Source: Bacteroidota bacterium (GTDB lineage: Bacteria; Bacteroidota; Bacteroidia; Chitinophagales; Chitinophagaceae). From it: a stretch of 6,199 bases of DNA. Both the position numbers and the translations under genes were made by a program. Where the stretch lies: NCBI GenBank assembly GCA_005883855.1, contig VBAU01000148.1:2741-8939 (forward strand). Reading direction: 5' to 3'. The notes under the pieces were generated by a model, which was given only the letters and a program-made list of their open reading frames with translations, was not told the DNA's origin and did not search any database. Within the stretch, counting starts at the first letter, position 1; every line of letters starts with the position of its first letter. Of the stretch, positions 1 through 6,199 are shown piece after piece.

Positions 1-516
1 AACATGGAAACGTTTTTCAGAAGTAAACTGGGAGTGACTTTTGATGGCGTAAAGACTGCGCCCTATGCAGATGCTGGCGTTCTTCACCCGCTAAACGACA
101 GCGAAAAGAAAATGATGCAACGACGGATTGAGCTGATCTATGCACAATTCAAGAAACGCGTAGCAGATGGAAGAAAAAAGGATACCGCGTATATTGACAG
201 CATCGCGCAAGGAAGAGTGTGGAGTGCCAATGATGGTATCAGGATTGGGCTTGTAGACCGCTTCGGAGGAATTGAGGAGGCAGTAAATTGTGCGGCCCGA
301 CTAGCCAGGGTCAGCGACTATCGTCTCAGGGAATTTCCCGAAACGCAAACGATCATCGACAGAATTTTCAAATCCACTTCTTCACAGGATTTCTTTTCAA
401 ACATTAAAACGCAAATGGGCGAAGAAGACTATAAGATTGTTGAACAGATGCGGCGCATAAGACGTATGACCAACTCAACCCAGGCACGATTACCATTTGA
501 GTTTTTTATACGGTGA
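1..516 (+). CDS. sppA: Signal peptide peptidase SppA, C-terminal part (5' end outside window)
   Basis: This is the 3' end of a gene for the membrane-bound serine protease that degrades leftover signal peptides. The frame is already open at base 1 (an Asn codon before the first Met), so the Met at base 4 is very likely internal. Numbering from that Met, the family segment KLGVTFDGVKT lies at residues 8-18, GRVWSANDG at 70-78 and GLVDRFGG at 82-89. The last two form the well-conserved GRVWS...GLVD..GG block near the end of SppA. The C-terminus (ARLPFEFFIR) resembles other Bacteroidota SppA endings. Long-form SppA is roughly 600 residues with a Lys/Ser dyad; both catalytic residues would lie upstream of this fragment, so activity cannot be judged here. 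The block usually reads SG..A...GLVD, whereas here it is SANDG, a mild deviation. The stop is TGA at 514-516, and no strong terminator follows. Confidence 0.93.
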   Translation, partial: NMETFFRSKLGVTFDGVKTAPYADAGVLHPLNDSEKKMMQRRIELIYAQFKKRVADGRKKDTAYIDSIAQGRVWSANDGIRIGLVDRFGGIEEAVNCAARLARVSDYRLREFPETQTIIDRIFKSTSSQDFFSNIKTQMGEEDYKIVEQMRRIRRMTNSTQARLPFEFFIR

Positions 517-522
517 GAGGAT

Positions 523-550
523 GTCCGAAGTCGGAAGTCGGACGTCCGAT
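523..550. repeat. Short tandem heptamer array, GTCSGAN x4
   Basis: Four consecutive 7-base units are seen: GTCCGAA, GTCGGAA, GTCGGAC and GTCCGAT. They begin six bases after the sppA stop codon. The last two units form a perfect 12-base palindrome, TCGGACGTCCGA, at 538-549. Units one and three can also pair as GTCCGA/TCGGAC around a nine-base loop. An outer TGAGAG (514-519) and CTCTCA (564-569) could enclose the array in a longer fold. The function is unknown. Possibilities are a dispersed short tandem repeat or an mRNA 3'-end structure for sppA. Confidence 0.75.
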
Positions 551-608
551 GGCGACGCGGCATCTCTCAGGTCTCACGATCACCGAAAATTCTACATGGC
601 ATGTCTCA

Positions 609-710
609 ACCTCACGCCAAATAGTACTCTTTAAATAGAAAACTCTGCAACCCTTCTCCATATGGAGAGGGGAGCAAAGCTTGTATTGCTGAGTAACAGT
701 GGGGTGAGGT
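609..710. repeat. Nested inverted-repeat (fold-back) intergenic element, about 102 bp
   Basis: Three nested pairs of arms are visible. The outer arms ACCTCACGCC (609-618) and GGGGTGAGGT (701-710) pair at nine of ten positions. The middle arms ACTCTGCAA (642-650) and TTGCTGAGT (686-694) pair at eight of nine. The core at 651-672 is a 22-base palindrome centred on CCATATGG, with a single G-U type pair (T654-G669). The element contains no coding capacity. The arrangement resembles REP-like or MITE-like dispersed palindromes with a GGGGTGAGGT tail, which I recall from many bacterial intergenic regions; that resemblance is from memory, not from a search. It lies between sppA and the permease and could form a stable hairpin in DNA or RNA. 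Confidence 0.65.
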
Positions 711-764
711 GGTCGTAATTTCGCTGCCGGTTGACGTTCCATTCTCACTTCGGTCTTCTTCACT

Positions 765-772
765 TACATTTG
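765..772 (+). promoter_or_regulatory. Possible Bacteroidota -7 promoter element before the permease
   Basis: TACATTTG matches the Bacteroidota primary-sigma -7 consensus TAnnTTTG at every fixed position. It would give a transcript starting near 777 and a leader of about a dozen bases before the ATG at 789. No TTTG was found at the expected -33 spacing (around 742), so the assignment rests on one short element. Confidence 0.35.
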
Positions 773-788
773 CTCCCAATTCACTTTT

Positions 789-1877
789 ATGGCTCGATCT
801 TACAGCCAGCAAAGAGCTTTGTTGGCAATCACGAAGGCAAGTTTCAAATCAATCTTTAAAAGTCCCTCGTCAACTTTCTTCAGCCTTTTTTTCCCGATTG
901 TACTGATAATTATTTTTGGGTCTATTGGAGGTGGAGGCGGTGTTTCGTTTAATGTTGCTTTTGCAGATAATTCTGATACCTCCAACATTATTTATAACGT
1001 CATTACGCATGCGGCCATATTTGATGTTGAAAGAGGAACAAAGGCCGACATCCAGGACAGGCTAAACAAAGGCCGAATCTCCTCGATCTTGAATATTCAA
1101 AAGACTGATTCCGGAAAATACGAACTCCATGTAACATCAACTACAGCCAGCCAAAGAGAACTACCGCAGTTAGTAAACATATTAAACGGCATGGTAAACG
1201 AGGCCAGCATACGAAATCAAAGAATAGACAAAATTGCCAACATAACCGTAGAGCAACTGGAAGTGCGTCCATATCGAAGGATCGACTTTTACCTGCCTGC
1301 AATGATCGGTTTTTCCCTCATTGGCTCAGCCGTATTTGGTGTCGCATTCTTGTTCTTTGCATTGAGAGAGACATTGGTGCTAAAAAGAATGTACGCGTCG
1401 CCCGTCACCAAGTCAGTGATTGTAATAGGAGAGAGCCTCGGCCGAATATTTTTTCAATTATTGATCGTTATCGTTTTGATACTTTTTGGCACCTATGTTT
1501 ATCACTTCACTCTGGCAAATGGATTTGTTACTTTTCTTGAGTTGCTTGTTTTGAGCGCTCTCGCCCTTGTAGTCTTTATGGGCTTTGGATTTTTTATTAG
1601 CTCGGTCGCAAAGAATCAGAATGTGATCCCGATTTACGCGAACCTGTTTATGTTCCCTCAGTATTTTTTGTCCGGGACTTTTTTCCCAAAAACCATTCTG
1701 CCATCGAGCATTCATTGGCTGATTGAAGCGCTACCATTAACGGCACTCAATGATGCGTTGCGTAAAGTAGCATTTGAGGGCTCTCATTTAAATGATTGCT
1801 GGAAGCAAATAGGAATTCTGGCAATCTGGGGAGTTATTATCCATGCTCTTGCTGTTTGGGCTTTCAGGTGGGAATGA
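789..1877 (+). CDS. ABC-2 type transporter permease
   Basis: This 362-residue inner-membrane protein has the layout of ABC-2 exporter permeases. It has a cytoplasmic N-terminus, a first membrane segment at about 29-46, a large non-cytoplasmic domain at about 50-165, and then membrane segments at about 168-191, 219-240, 245-271, 279-297 and 338-358. The region LSGTFFP (294-300) followed by ALPLTALNDALR (314-325) matches the conserved end of the family before the last helix. The Gly run at 47-51 follows the first helix. Such permeases dimerise and work with a separate ATPase to export drugs, lipids or polymers; the substrate cannot be read here. The start is secure because an in-frame TGA lies at 732-734 and no other ATG, GTG or TTG intervenes. 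No Shine-Dalgarno sequence is seen. The usual adjacent ATPase gene is missing on both sides within the window: the neighbours are sppA and an SRPBCC gene. Confidence 0.88.
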   Translation: MARSYSQQRALLAITKASFKSIFKSPSSTFFSLFFPIVLIIIFGSIGGGGGVSFNVAFADNSDTSNIIYNVITHAAIFDVERGTKADIQDRLNKGRISSILNIQKTDSGKYELHVTSTTASQRELPQLVNILNGMVNEASIRNQRIDKIANITVEQLEVRPYRRIDFYLPAMIGFSLIGSAVFGVAFLFFALRETLVLKRMYASPVTKSVIVIGESLGRIFFQLLIVIVLILFGTYVYHFTLANGFVTFLELLVLSALALVVFMGFGFFISSVAKNQNVIPIYANLFMFPQYFLSGTFFPKTILPSSIHWLIEALPLTALNDALRKVAFEGSHLNDCWKQIGILAIWGVIIHALAVWAFRWE

Positions 1878-1887
1878 TGTTTACTTT

Positions 1888-1936
1888 CAGGAATGAAGAG
1901 TATTGAACAAGGAACAAGGAATAATGAACGGTGAAT
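1888..1936. repeat. Degenerate tandem heptamer array, NNKGAAY x7
   Basis: Seven consecutive 7-base units are seen: CAGGAAT, GAAGAGT (degenerate), ATTGAAC, AAGGAAC, AAGGAAT, AATGAAC and GGTGAAT. Six of the seven fit NNKGAAY. The array begins ten bases after the permease stop codon and occupies over a third of the 133-base gap to the next gene. It cannot be a coding remnant in any obvious way, because it contains stops (for example TGA in several units in one register). The function is unknown. It may be a dispersed intergenic short tandem repeat. Confidence 0.7.
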
Positions 1937-2010
1937 TAGCACGACAATTTCAGAATTATACAATCTTTCCTTGTTTGATAAAGCTCCACCGTTTCGCACT
2001 CTTTTAAGTC

Positions 2011-2511
2011 ATGAGATTTCTTAGACTGATCATAATAAGCCTCATTTTTTTTTCGCTCATCATTACGGGCATTTCTCTTTTTATTCCTTCCTACATAACT
2101 ATTTCCAGGGCTGTTCACATCAACAATTCCAGCGAAGCAGTGATGCAGGAGCTTTCTGATCCCGTTCGTTGGAAGGATTGGTATCCAGCCGCAAATTCAG
2201 TGGAGTTGTATTACGAGAAGGGAAGGGTACGAGGATTGATATTGGACAATATCAAACAACGATACATTGTCATCAATGAAATCAAGGAGAATGAAGTGGA
2301 GGCAGCTTATGTACTTCCTAACCGAAAAGTGAAAACAGGTTGGCAAGTCGCTCCATCCATTGGATACAACTCGGTTACTGTTAAATGGTATATGGACTTT
2401 CGTTTGCGATGGTATCCCTGGGAAAAATTTTCAAGTTTTATGTTTGAAAGAGTCTACGGTCCACAAATTCAGCAAGGCCTGGACAATCTAAAATCATTAC
2501 TCGAGAAGTAA
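2011..2511 (+). CDS. SRPBCC (START/Bet v 1-like) protein with N-terminal membrane anchor
   Basis: The gene encodes a 166-residue protein. Residues 5-27 form one strongly hydrophobic helix (signal anchor). No Cys follows, so it is not a lipoprotein. The rest resembles the SRPBCC/polyketide-cyclase-like fold: SRAVHINNSSEAVMQELSD (32-50) is the first strand and helix, WKDWYPA (54-60) is the characteristic tryptophan motif, and the C-terminal helix contains YGPQIQQGLDNLKSLLEK (149-166), matching the usual FGP..E.GL..LK ending. The fold makes a hydrophobic ligand pocket; the ligand and the role are unknown. Bacteroidota carry many anchored proteins of this form. The start is fixed because an in-frame TAA (2005-2007) lies two codons upstream. 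No Shine-Dalgarno sequence or convincing promoter was found in the gap before it. It may be transcribed with the permease or alone. Confidence 0.8.
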   Translation: MRFLRLIIISLIFFSLIITGISLFIPSYITISRAVHINNSSEAVMQELSDPVRWKDWYPAANSVELYYEKGRVRGLILDNIKQRYIVINEIKENEVEAAYVLPNRKVKTGWQVAPSIGYNSVTVKWYMDFRLRWYPWEKFSSFMFERVYGPQIQQGLDNLKSLLEK

Positions 2512-2557
2512 AAGAGTCGCGCAGATTCGACAAAAATTCTTGCTGGTTCAACTTCTA

Positions 2558-2597
2558 TTTTGCCGGTTTGGAGGTAACTGTTGCATTTTTTTGCCGG
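2558..2597. promoter_or_regulatory. Spaced direct repeat TTTTGCCGG upstream of the DeoR gene (candidate operator)
   Basis: The nine-base word TTTTGCCGG occurs at 2558-2566 and again at 2589-2597. The starts are 31 bases apart, close to three helical turns, so both copies face the same side of the DNA. The second copy sits in an A/T-rich stretch (2583-2614). DeoR-family regulators commonly bind repeated sites near their own promoter, so autoregulation is a reasonable inference. No Bacteroidota promoter with good boxes and spacing was found here; the nearest candidates (GGTATTTG at 2618-2625, TATATTGC at 2628-2635) are weak. Confidence 0.35.
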
Positions 2598-2653
2598 AAA
2601 AATAATTTTTTTGTGAAGGTATTTGCCTATATTGCTCGTACTAACTGCTGGGT

Positions 2654-3400
2654 ATGCTCAAAAAGGAAAGGCAATCTTTCATATTGCGCCAGGTAAATCT
2701 GCACAACAAAGTCCTCTCTTCTGACTTGAGCCAGGAGATGAGCGTGTCAGAAGACACTATTCGCCGCGATCTAAATGAGCTTTCGGATGACGGAAAAATT
2801 ATTAAGGTTCATGGTGGCGCTCTCTCTAAATCCTTTCACCTCTCTATTAGATCCTCAAATGTCTATTCTCTTGATGAAAAGAAGACGATTGCTCATAAGG
2901 CTTCTCAGCTGATCAAAGATGGAATGTTTGTATTGACGACCGGTGGAACAACGATCATTGAACTGGCAAAGGCATTGCCGGCAGAATTATCGGCGACATT
3001 CATCACAGTTAGTTTACCGGTGGCCTACGAGTATATACACCACCCCAATATTGAAGTGATCTTTATTGGCGATAAGATTTCAAAAAGCGCACAAATATCA
3101 ATTGGCGGCGAAGCGATTTCAAAGATCAGGCAGATAAAAGCTGATCTGTGTTTCTTAGGCACCAATGCTATTGATGTCACCAGCGGAATTACGGACAGTG
3201 ACTGGGACGTTGTGCAGGTAAAGAGAGCCATGATAGAAACCTCCGAAAAGGTTATTTCTCTCGCTATCTCGGAAAAATTGAACACCATACAACGTATAAA
3301 AATCTGCGACGTGAATGACATCGATGTGCTGATAACCGAGTTGGACAATCACGACGATCTTTTAAAGCCGTACGAGAAGGCAGGAATTAACATTTTGTAA
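2654..3400 (+). CDS. DeoR/GlpR-family transcriptional regulator
   Basis: This 248-residue cytoplasmic DNA-binding protein has the normal family length. The N-terminal winged helix-turn-helix spans about 5-57. Its recognition helix VSEDTIRRDLNEL (31-43) and following wing KVHGGA (51-56) are hallmarks of the family. The C-terminal sensor domain (about 75-233) shows TTGGTT (95-100), GGEA (151-154), FLGTNAID (167-174), VKRAMI (189-194) and SEKL (206-209), typical of the isomerase-like fold that binds phosphorylated sugars. The GTT loop carries Thr96 where many family members have Asp. Known members mostly repress sugar, nucleoside or glycerol-phosphate catabolism until a phosphorylated intermediate appears; the ligand here is unknown. 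An in-frame TAA (2642-2644) fixes the ATG start, which lacks a Shine-Dalgarno sequence. The receptor gene begins 49 bases after the TAA stop on the same strand, suggesting shared transcription or direct control. Confidence 0.92.
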   Translation: MLKKERQSFILRQVNLHNKVLSSDLSQEMSVSEDTIRRDLNELSDDGKIIKVHGGALSKSFHLSIRSSNVYSLDEKKTIAHKASQLIKDGMFVLTTGGTTIIELAKALPAELSATFITVSLPVAYEYIHHPNIEVIFIGDKISKSAQISIGGEAISKIRQIKADLCFLGTNAIDVTSGITDSDWDVVQVKRAMIETSEKVISLAISEKLNTIQRIKICDVNDIDVLITELDNHDDLLKPYEKAGINIL

Positions 3401-3449
3401 AACTTTTAATAGCCGAGAAACAAAATTCATATCATCAAAAAACTGCTAT

Positions 3450-6199
3450 ATGACACGATTCGGAAAAATAAGACCAATAAGATGGAAACACATTTCATGT
3501 GTCCTATTGCTGCAAGTATTTGGCTTGTGCCTGTTATCACAAGTAAATGTTAGCGGCAAGGTCACAGATGCCGAAGGCAAGGGCATTCCCGGCATTTCAG
3601 TCTCCATCCTGAATACCAATTATGCCACATCTACCGATGTGAGTGGTGGGTACAATCTCAGTGCAAATTTGCGTGCTGGTTCTTACCAGTTGCAGTTTAC
3701 AGGGGTGGGCTTTAAATCTCAAACGCAAATGTTGCAGATCGTGAGTTCGACGTCTTACACGGCCGATGTTCAATTGACAGTAGACCCATTGAAAATGGAG
3801 GAGGTAGTTGTGACAGGAACGTCTTTAGGGACAACCCGTAAACAGTTGGGTAATTATATCAGCACAGTAAAGGCAGATGAATTAACGAAGGGAGCTACGA
3901 GCAACGTGCTGACCGCATTGCAGGGGAAAACTGCTGGTGCTCAAATTATTCAGAACAATGGTGATCCCTCCGGCGGCGTATCCGTTCGCTTGCGGGGCGT
4001 GAGTTCTATCCTGTCTTCTTCTGAACCCTTGTACATTGTGGATGGAGTGGTTGTGAACAATGGTACAAACAGGGTTACGAATACACAGAATAGCTATGAT
4101 GGAACAACCTTTGTCGGAACGATTGGGCAAAACAGGCTCGCCGATATTAATCCCGCAGATGTTGATCATATCGAAGTGTTGAATGGTGCCGCTGCAGCAG
4201 CCATCTATGGATCCAGGGCCAATGCGGGCGTGATACAAATTTTTACCAAAAGAGGAACTACTGGCGCCCCTGTGATCAACGTGTCCACGAGTATCATGGT
4301 CAGCCATCTCAGAAAAAAACTAGACGTAAACCAGGCACCCACAAAATTTGGAGGTTCTCCCGATGTACAAACGCAGGATATTCTGACACCATCGTTAACG
4401 AATACAACTGCAGTCACCAGATACGATTACCAGGACTATATTTTCAGAACGGGAATTGGTACGGATAATAATGTTTCAGTAAGCGGAGGTACAGATAGAA
4501 CAAAATATTATTTATCCGGTTCTTTTTATTACAATCAGGGTATTGTGAAAAATACAGATTTCAGAAGGTTTAGCTTCCGTGCGAATGTAGATCAGACGCT
4601 GAGTCGCATTTTTAGCGTTAGTATGGGCTTGAATTATATCAATAGTTTCTCCCACGAAAAACCAGACGGTAATTCATTTTTCTCACCTATGAATTCGGTT
4701 ACGATCATTGGAAATTTTCATGACATATGGACTCGCGACGCCAATGGTAATATAAAGGCAGTTGGCGAAAGAGGCCGGGTGAATCCTGTTTCGGTGATTG
4801 AAGATTTTAAACAAACCGAAGAAACAAATCGTGTTATTGCCAATCTCACATTCAGGGCAAAGCCGATGAAGGGGTTGACTTTCGACTATACACTCGGTAT
4901 CGACAATTATGGACAGAGCGGTGCAACTTATATGCCACCGTTTGCTTACAACGTGAACACTGCATTTTTCGGCGGTGGTACCACACTCGATCCAACGCTG
5001 AATGGATATACCAGCACGGGAAATGATAATTTTTTTCAGATAAACCATGAACTAAATGGAACCTATCAGTTTAACATCAATTCAGCTATCGCCTCAACAA
5101 CTCAAGTCGGTTATTCTGTTCAGTATGAAAAAAATCGCTACTCGCTCATCCAGGGGAGAGGATTAGCTCCTTTTATTGAAACTATCAATGGGGCCAGCAC
5201 ACTGCTGCCTAGCGTGGATGACAGAAGCGAGATCTCGGTTTCCGGTGTATACCTTCAGCAAAATTTCAAAATCAAAAACCAGTTGTTCATCACGGGGGCT
5301 GTCAGACTGGATGGTTCATCTGTATATGGAGAGAATCAACGTAACCAGGTTTTTTATAAAGCAAGTGGTAGTTATATTTTATCCGAAAACGATTTTTGGA
5401 AAAATATAAAATGGTGGAATATGGCAAAGATTCGCGCAGCTTATGGTGAATCGGGCAATCTTACAGGAATCGGTGCATACGATCGGGTTAATTCATATAG
5501 CAGTAATTCTTACCTAAGTCGCATTGCGCTAAATGGAAGCAGCCGGCTGGCTAATGAAAATGTAAAACCAGAAAGACAAAAAGAACTTGAAATAGGCACA
5601 GACTTGTCATTTTTGAACGACCGGCTCGGCCTTCAGTTTAACTGGTATCACAAGCGCGTTGAGGATCTTCTGATCAATCGTGTCGTTGCTCCAACAAACG
5701 GATACTCAAGTCTGCTGGACAATTTTGGTTCGCTGGAAAATAATGGATTTGAAATTGTCTTAACCGGAGCACCGGTTGTCAAGAAAGATCTTCGTTGGGA
5801 TGTAACATTTATTTACAATCACAATAAAAATAAAGTTTTGGAGGTCGGCCCTTCGCTTACACTCATAAGTACTACCACAGGCGCTCCCGTCGCCTTGTTG
5901 GAAGATTATCCCATTGGCATCTTTTATGGGACTTTCTTTGCAGTTGATCCTAGTGGTGGTTTGGTTAAGAATAGCTCAGGTTTTCCCCAAATTGAAAAGG
6001 GAATTCAAAACTCACCACTATCATATACTCCGAAGCGCGACGCAAGTGGATTACCAACAGGTACAACACTGCGCAAGGTGATCGGCGATCCAAATCCACA
6101 GTATACTTCATCCCTTACCAATGAATTGAGCTATAAAAAATTCAACCTAAGAATACAGTTTGATGCGGTGCAGGGTGTAGACGTGTTTAACGCCGATTT
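3450..6199 (+). CDS. SusC/RagA-family TonB-dependent outer-membrane receptor (3' end outside window)
   Basis: The frame is open for 916 codons with no stop to the window edge. Residues 1-30 form a signal peptide (basic start, hydrophobic core at about 18-30). Residues 33-112 are a carboxypeptidase-regulatory-like beta-sandwich (SGKVTDAEGKGIPG at 35-48). A TonB-box-like MEEVVVTG lies at 116-123. The plug domain (about 130-270) contains VSVRLRGVSS (177-186), EPLYIVDGV (192-200) and GAAAAAIYGSRANAG (246-260). The rest is barrel strands. GDPNPQYT (879-886) and GVDVFN (909-914) are late-barrel landmarks, so perhaps 100 residues are missing. There is no N-terminal STN domain, so anti-sigma signalling is unlikely. 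SusC proteins import oligosaccharides, peptides or other nutrients with a SusD lipoprotein, expected just downstream. The ATG at 3450 gives the best signal peptide; its leader is A-rich with no Shine-Dalgarno sequence. The substrate cannot be assigned. Confidence 0.95.
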   Translation, partial: MTRFGKIRPIRWKHISCVLLLQVFGLCLLSQVNVSGKVTDAEGKGIPGISVSILNTNYATSTDVSGGYNLSANLRAGSYQLQFTGVGFKSQTQMLQIVSSTSYTADVQLTVDPLKMEEVVVTGTSLGTTRKQLGNYISTVKADELTKGATSNVLTALQGKTAGAQIIQNNGDPSGGVSVRLRGVSSILSSSEPLYIVDGVVVNNGTNRVTNTQNSYDGTTFVGTIGQNRLADINPADVDHIEVLNGAAAAAIYGSRANAGVIQIFTKRGTTGAPVINVSTSIMVSHLRKKLDVNQAPTKFGGSPDVQTQDILTPSLTNTTAVTRYDYQDYIFRTGIGTDNNVSVSGGTDRTKYYLSGSFYYNQGIVKNTDFRRFSFRANVDQTLSRIFSVSMGLNYINSFSHEKPDGNSFFSPMNSVTIIGNFHDIWTRDANGNIKAVGERGRVNPVSVIEDFKQTEETNRVIANLTFRAKPMKGLTFDYTLGIDNYGQSGATYMPPFAYNVNTAFFGGGTTLDPTLNGYTSTGNDNFFQINHELNGTYQFNINSAIASTTQVGYSVQYEKNRYSLIQGRGLAPFIETINGASTLLPSVDDRSEISVSGVYLQQNFKIKNQLFITGAVRLDGSSVYGENQRNQVFYKASGSYILSENDFWKNIKWWNMAKIRAAYGESGNLTGIGAYDRVNSYSSNSYLSRIALNGSSRLANENVKPERQKELEIGTDLSFLNDRLGLQFNWYHKRVEDLLINRVVAPTNGYSSLLDNFGSLENNGFEIVLTGAPVVKKDLRWDVTFIYNHNKNKVLEVGPSLTLISTTTGAPVALLEDYPIGIFYGTFFAVDPSGGLVKNSSGFPQIEKGIQNSPLSYTPKRDASGLPTGTTLRKVIGDPNPQYTSSLTNELSYKKFNLRIQFDAVQGVDVFNAD

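Noticed and set aside
506..812. Two overlapping minus-strand open frames in the sppA-permease gap
   Set aside because: They run through the palindromic element and heptamer array, have no recognisable protein features, and overlap each other in different frames.
709..906. Plus-strand open frame of 65 codons overlapping the start of the permease
   Set aside because: It overlaps the permease N-terminus in another frame, and the permease frame has far stronger family support.
1974..2005. Promoter for the SRPBCC gene from TTTG at 1974-1977 plus a -7 box near 1998
   Set aside because: The sequence at the required spacing (ACTCTTTT) matches only half of the fixed positions of TAnnTTTG.
2011..2090. 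Lipoprotein signal on the SRPBCC protein
   Set aside because: The hydrophobic N-terminus is not followed by a lipobox Cys, so a simple membrane anchor fits better.
2516..2531. Small hairpin GTCG/CGAC followed by a short A/T stretch after the SRPBCC gene, as a terminator
   Set aside because: The stem is only four pairs with an eight-base loop, and the following tract is CAAAAATTCTT rather than a T run, so it is too weak to call.
3025..3348. Antisense open frame of 107 codons within the DeoR gene
   Set aside because: It lies opposite the conserved sensor domain of the regulator, and its composition is an echo of that coding strand.
3882..4307. Antisense open frame of 141 codons within the receptor gene
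   Set aside because: It is fully covered by a well-supported SusC frame, and its translation is rich in Cys, His and Gly with no recognisable domain, as expected of a shadow frame.
4683..5048. Antisense open frame of 121 codons within the receptor gene
   Set aside because: It lies opposite continuous SusC coding sequence and shows no motif, leader or independent support.
3450..6199. Possible frameshift or pseudogene in the receptor
   Set aside because: Translating the whole stretch gave no internal stop, and N-terminal, plug and late-barrel landmarks all sit in one frame. The gene is only cut by the window edge.

Overview
The window reads as a chromosomal segment from a Bacteroidota bacterium, probably of the Cytophagales/Chitinophagales type. 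The clearest evidence is a SusC/RagA-type TonB-dependent receptor running off the right edge. Supporting evidence is a long-form SppA C-terminus with a Bacteroidota-like ending, A/T-rich leaders without Shine-Dalgarno sequences, and one exact match to the Bacteroidota -7 promoter element (TAnnTTTG). Placement below phylum is a guess.

All five genes lie on the + strand. From left to right they are: the 3' end of sppA (1-516); a 272-base gap holding a short heptamer repeat array (523-550) and a nested inverted-repeat element (609-710); an ABC-2 type transporter permease (789-1877); a 133-base gap that is largely a second, degenerate heptamer array (1888-1936); a membrane-anchored SRPBCC/START-like protein (2011-2511); a 142-base gap with a spaced direct repeat that could be an operator (2558-2597); a DeoR/GlpR-family regulator (2654-3400); and, 49 bases further on, a SusC-like receptor that stays open to the window end (3450-6199, 916 complete codons).

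The regulator and receptor probably act together. A DeoR-family repressor normally senses a phosphorylated sugar or related metabolite, and a SusC receptor imports oligomeric nutrients across the outer membrane. The short same-strand gap suggests co-transcription, with a SusD partner and catabolic genes expected to the right. The three genes to the left (SppA, permease, SRPBCC) have separate, general envelope roles and no evident link to the nutrient locus. The permease has no ATPase partner in view.

I found no convincing new biological system. The most unusual non-coding signals are the two period-7 arrays, each starting within about ten bases of a stop codon, and the 102-base nested fold-back element. 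No tRNA, rRNA, CRISPR array, insertion sequence or origin was seen. No gap between genes exceeds 300 bases.
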